Position numbers and translations under genes: made by a program. 64,000 bases of DNA from Azospirillum sp. B4 (lineage in GTDB: Bacteria; Pseudomonadota; Alphaproteobacteria; Azospirillales; Azospirillaceae), in contig NZ_BACU01000637.1 of NCBI RefSeq assembly GCF_000333275.1, positions 27,401 through 91,400 of the forward strand, in the 5' to 3' direction. Positions 61,507-64,000 of the stretch are shown here, piece by piece. A model generated the notes under the pieces. It was not told where the DNA came from, did not search any database, and saw only the letters and a list, made by a program, of their open reading frames with translations. Each line of letters opens with the position of its first letter. Position 1 is the first letter of the stretch.

Positions 61507-62400
61507 ATGCCCATCGCCACCCGCCTCGCCCTTGCCACCGCCCTGTTGTGCGGCGCCGCTGCTCCCGCCTTCGCCGCCGATCCGCAGCCGGCGGCCACAT
61601 GCCCGGAGGGGGCGGACTGGAACATGCCGGCGGCCCCCCTGCACATCCATGCCGATACCTGGTACGTCGGCACCTGCGGCCTGTCCGCCATCCTCATCAC
61701 CTCGCCTCAGGGACACGTGCTGATCGATGGTGCTACGGAAAAGGCGGGCGCGATGATCGAGGCCAACATCCGGGCCCTGGGCTTCCGGGTGGAAGACGTC
61801 CGCATCATCCTGAACAGCCATGAGCATTTTGACCACGCCGGGGGCATCGCCCAATTGCAGCGCGACTCGGGCGCCACGGTCCTGGCGATGCCCGCCGCCG
61901 CCACGGCGCTGGAGCATGGCAAGGGCGATCGGGGCGACCCGCAGTTCCTCAGCATCGACGCCTTCCCCGCCATCCAAAACGTGAAGCGCCTGCGGGACGG
62001 GGAAGTGGTGACCCTGGGTCCCATCCGCCTGACCGCCCACGCCACGCCGGGTCACACGCCGGGCGCCACCACCTGGACCTGGGACAGCTGCCAGGATGGG
62101 CGTTGCCATCACATGGTCTATGCCGACAGCCTCAGCGCCTACACCGACGACGTCTACCGGTATTCGGACGAGGCGGCGCACCCCGGCGTGCTGGCCCGGT
62201 TCCGCCAGGCCATCGCCGCCGTGGCGGCCCTGCCCTGCGACATCCTGCTGACGCCGCACCCCGACGCCTCGGCGATGTGGAAGCGTCTGGGACCGGCCGC
62301 CACCCAGCCCCTGGTGGATGAGGCCGCGTGCCGTCGTTACGGCGAGGCGGTGACCGCCCGCCTGGACAAGCGCCTGGCGCAGGAAAAGGTGGCCCGGTAA
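61507..62400 (+). CDS. Subclass B3 metallo-beta-lactamase-like protein
   Basis: 297 residues with a signal peptide (cleavage near AFAAD). Zinc ligands typical of B3 enzymes: H105, H107, D109 and H110 in NSHEHFDHAGG, His183 in ATPGHTPGATTW, and His251 in LTPHPDASAMW. The N-terminal WNMPAAPLHIHADTWYVGTCGLSAILI is also B3-like. It may hydrolyse beta-lactams or be a related housekeeping hydrolase; sequence alone does not decide. A dispersed repeat module follows 35 bp after the stop. Confidence 0.88.
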   Translation: MPIATRLALATALLCGAAAPAFAADPQPAATCPEGADWNMPAAPLHIHADTWYVGTCGLSAILITSPQGHVLIDGATEKAGAMIEANIRALGFRVEDVRIILNSHEHFDHAGGIAQLQRDSGATVLAMPAAATALEHGKGDRGDPQFLSIDAFPAIQNVKRLRDGEVVTLGPIRLTAHATPGHTPGATTWTWDSCQDGRCHHMVYADSLSAYTDDVYRYSDEAAHPGVLARFRQAIAAVAALPCDILLTPHPDASAMWKRLGPAATQPLVDEAACRRYGEAVTARLDKRLAQEKVAR

Positions 62401-62435
62401 GGGCTGCCCGTAAACGTCTCTCGCTCATGCCGCTG

Positions 62436-62534
62436 CAGGATGCGACCGCATCCGCCGCAGTTTTCCGGGAGTGGTAGCGGACTGGAAAACGAGGACAAGC
62501 CAAGCGGGCGGATGCCCGCGCCCGGCACCTGAGG
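62436..62534 (+). repeat. Dispersed structured intergenic module, copy G
   Basis: A 99-bp copy. Hairpins: GGATGC-gacc-GCATCC (a compensatory change from GGACGC/GCGTCC); GTTTTCC, about 21 bases, GGAAAAC; GCGGGC-ggat-GCCCGC; then the CGGCACCTGAGGG end. To its left, TCATGCCGCTG looks like the remaining right arm of hairpin H1. Confidence 0.85.
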
Positions 62535-62538
62535 GCCA

Positions 62539-62919
62539 TCAGCGCAGCGACATGACCTTCACGTCCGCCGGCACGTCCGCCGGCGGGGCATTCGCGGCCA
62601 CCCGGTCGGCGGCGGCGATGCGCTTTTCCAGATCGGCGGCATGCAGGCGGGCGGCGTCCAGGTCGCGCTGCAGCTGGTCGGCCCGCGCCCGTTCCTTGCG
62701 GACGGCGCGGCGGTGCTTGCCCGCCGACACCCATGACACCAGGCCGCCCACGGCGAAGCCCACCACCAGCGACACCAGCACCAGGGCGAAGGACGGCACG
62801 GTCAGGACGGCGTCCAGCGGCCACAGCCCCAGGGTCACCGGTTCCCGGTTGGTCACCGCGAAGGAGATGGCCACCAGGGCCAGCGGGATGGACACGATCC
62901 AGGAAAGATAACGCAACAC
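62539..62919 (-). CDS. lapA: LapA-domain (DUF1049) membrane protein
   Basis: 126 residues from a GTG at 62919, chosen because GGAG lies 7 bases upstream and homologues start with (M)LRYLSWIV; ATG at 62955 is the alternative. Two membrane segments (about 5-22 and 40-62) with TNREPVTLGLWPLDA between them are the LapA signature. A C-terminal coiled coil (residues about 70-110) follows. In E. coli LapA/YciS helps regulate LPS synthesis with LapB. It follows ihfB, the usual rpsA-ihfB-lapA order in proteobacteria. Confidence 0.88.
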   Translation of the reverse strand: MLRYLSWIVSIPLALVAISFAVTNREPVTLGLWPLDAVLTVPSFALVLVSLVVGFAVGGLVSWVSAGKHRRAVRKERARADQLQRDLDAARLHAADLEKRIAAADRVAANAPPADVPADVKVMSLR

Positions 62920-63037
62920 TTGGCCGCTCCACTGCGTGCGACCGCGCCGGGCCATCCCGGGATCAGGATGGCCACCCAAGGCGCGGGCGCTCAAGAGGTC
63001 CGGTTAAACCGAACCCGGGCCCCACAGATGGGGTTCG

Positions 63038-63319
63038 TCAGTCCGTGTTCAACTGTTCCCGCAACTGCTTGCCGGTCTTGAAAAAGGGAATGAACTTCTC
63101 TTCCACGTCCACCGCCTGGCCGGTGCGGGGGTTGCGGCCGGTGCGGGCGTCGCGCCGCTTCACGGAGAAGGCGCCGAAACCACGCAGCTCCACCCGGTCA
63201 CCCCGGGCCAAGGCCTCGGTGATTTCATCGAAAATGGTGGTGACGATCTTTTCCACATCGCGCTGGTAGAGGTGCGGATTCAGTTCCGCCAGCCGCATGA
63301 TGAGTTCCGACTTGGTCAT
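63038..63319 (-). CDS. ihfB: Integration host factor subunit beta
   Basis: 93 residues from the ATG at 63319, behind AAGGGGA. HU/IHF fold: [79 protein letters not shown]; the RNPRTG arm tip intercalates and bends DNA. A perfect 8-bp hairpin sits in its leader (63341-63360). Downstream of rpsA, from which a strong terminator separates it. Confidence 0.96.
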   Translation of the reverse strand: MTKSELIMRLAELNPHLYQRDVEKIVTTIFDEITEALARGDRVELRGFGAFSVKRRDARTGRNPRTGQAVDVEEKFIPFFKTGKQLREQLNTD

Positions 63320-63665
63320 CGGCAATTCCCCTTGGGCAATCGGTCCCGGTTGCGGGACCGCTCTCTTTATCGTGTCGTTGATGCCTCCCGGCGGGACGAC
63401 GGCCCGGGACCACATCCGTCCCATGCCTGGCGCGTCCTGGTACCGGCCACCGCTTCCCATGGTGCCCGGTACAACCGGCGGCGCCAGGATCGGCAGGTTC
63501 CGGCCCCGTCATCGCCCGTCCCATCCCAACTGTGCCGGAGCGGGCCCGTCCTGGCAAGGGTAAGGTCTTCATACTCTTGCATTATCGCTGTTCGCCGGCC
63601 CTCGTCACCGCCGTTCGGCGGGGTCTCCGCCATCCGGTCTGGCCATCCGGGATGGAGCGCCCAAG
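63320..63665. other. Leader and intergenic region between ihfB and the rpsA terminator
   Basis: About 345 bp without a convincing gene. It contains a perfect hairpin CGGTCCCG-gttg-CGGGACCG at 63341-63360, about 22 bases upstream of the ihfB start, and an AAAGAGAG tract beside it. Several open frames here are GC-skew artefacts without SDs. An ihfB promoter must be present, because rpsA ends at a strong terminator, but I cannot fix the boxes. Confidence 0.55.
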
Positions 63666-63699
63666 AAAAAGGCCGCCCCCGGTTGCCCGGGGACGGCCC
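63666..63699 (-). terminator. Rho-independent terminator of rpsA
   Basis: Minus strand: GGGCCGtCCCCGG, loop GCAA, CCGGGGgCGGCC, then TTTTT. A long stem with one mismatch and a five-T run, about 60 bp after the rpsA stop codon. Confidence 0.9.
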
Positions 63700-63757
63700 A
63701 TTCCTACTTTGGCAAGACCCGGACGGGTCCTGGAACCCAGCTCAAGCGAGCCGGATC

Positions 63758-64000
63758 TCAGGCCTCGTCCTTGTCCTTCTGGGCGCGCTTCAGCGCGGCG
63801 CCCAGGATGTCGCCCAGCGAGGCGCCCGAGTCGGAGGAACCGAACTCGGCCATCGCCTGCTTCTCTTCCTCGACTTCCTTCGCCTTGATCGACAGGCCGA
63901 TCTTGCGGCTGGCGCGATCGATCTGCGTGACCTTGGCGTCGACCTTCTCGCCGACGGCGAAACGGTCCGGGCGCTGCTCGGAACGCTCACGCGACAAGTC
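63758..64000 (-). CDS. rpsA: 30S ribosomal protein S1, C-terminal part (cut by window edge)
   Basis: The last 80 or so residues of S1 are present; the gene runs off the right edge. They contain the end of the final S1 (OB-fold) repeat, FAVGEKVDAKVTQIDRASRKIGLSIKAKEVEEE, followed by the acidic tail with SSDSGASLGDILGAALKRAQKDKDEA that is typical of alphaproteobacterial S1. S1 binds mRNA at the 30S platform. The neighbours ihfB and lapA confirm the call. Confidence 0.95.
   Translation of the reverse strand, partial: DLSRERSEQRPDRFAVGEKVDAKVTQIDRASRKIGLSIKAKEVEEEKQAMAEFGSSDSGASLGDILGAALKRAQKDKDEA

Overview
This 64 kb window comes from a high-GC alphaproteobacterium, most probably a member of the Rhodospirillales close to Azospirillum/Nitrospirillum. 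This is inferred from gene content and order, not from a database search. Pointers are a DUF1476 protein (the alphaproteobacterial F1-ATPase zeta inhibitor), the rpsA-ihfB-lapA order, the Tim44-mltA-smr-xre cluster, a fur-type regulator without CxxC pairs, and strong GC bias at third codon positions. The window opens in the end of secA and closes in the end of rpsA (minus strand). No phage, CRISPR array or replication origin is visible.

Region by region. 1-9 kb: secA end, two small proteins, greB, a Cache/PAS chemoreceptor, a frameshifted M1 aminopeptidase, a YbjQ-like protein and a membrane protein. 9.1-15.4 kb: tRNA-Arg(CCG), a TPR/glycosyltransferase-like protein, polA and a ParE-type toxin-antitoxin pair. 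15.4-18.4 kb: a thiamine operon (thiO-thiS-thiG-thiE, minus strand) under a TPP riboswitch; thiG carries a frameshift. 18.5-24.8 kb: motA without motB, a DJ-1/PfpI protein lacking its cysteine, heme A synthase, oligopeptidase B and a HAD phosphatase. 24.8-26.6 kb: a broken IS110-family element, a dense cluster of palindromes and a Ser/Asn-rich small protein. 26.7-34 kb: a PQQ-type sugar dehydrogenase, a YccF protein, a patatin-like protein, tRNA-Leu(TAA), a CinA-like protein, map and radC. 34-43.5 kb: an accessory block with a LytS/LytTR two-component pair plus two exported proteins of different base composition, a gene remnant, an alpha/beta hydrolase, a DipZ-like protein divergent from an OhrR-type regulator, and tetA/tetR with two near-canonical tet operators. 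43.5-55.5 kb: purS, purC, an NRDE protein, the zeta subunit gene, purB, fur, the Tim44-mltA-smr-xre cluster, fxsA, mutS and a low-molecular-weight phosphatase. 55.7-64 kb: a polytopic membrane protein, an ABC/FtsX/DUF3299 cassette with a His-rich loop, MAPEG and metallopeptidase genes, a frameshifted DTW-domain gene, a subclass B3 metallo-beta-lactamase, lapA, ihfB and rpsA.

The most unusual signal is not a gene. A structured intergenic module of about 87-101 bp occurs six times, in both orientations, with up to three hairpins whose arms change sequence but stay complementary. It is sometimes flanked by two further conserved hairpins. Three housekeeping genes (M1 aminopeptidase, thiG, DTW) each carry a single-base loss in or beside a short homopolymer. 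This suggests either residual assembly indels or very recent decay.
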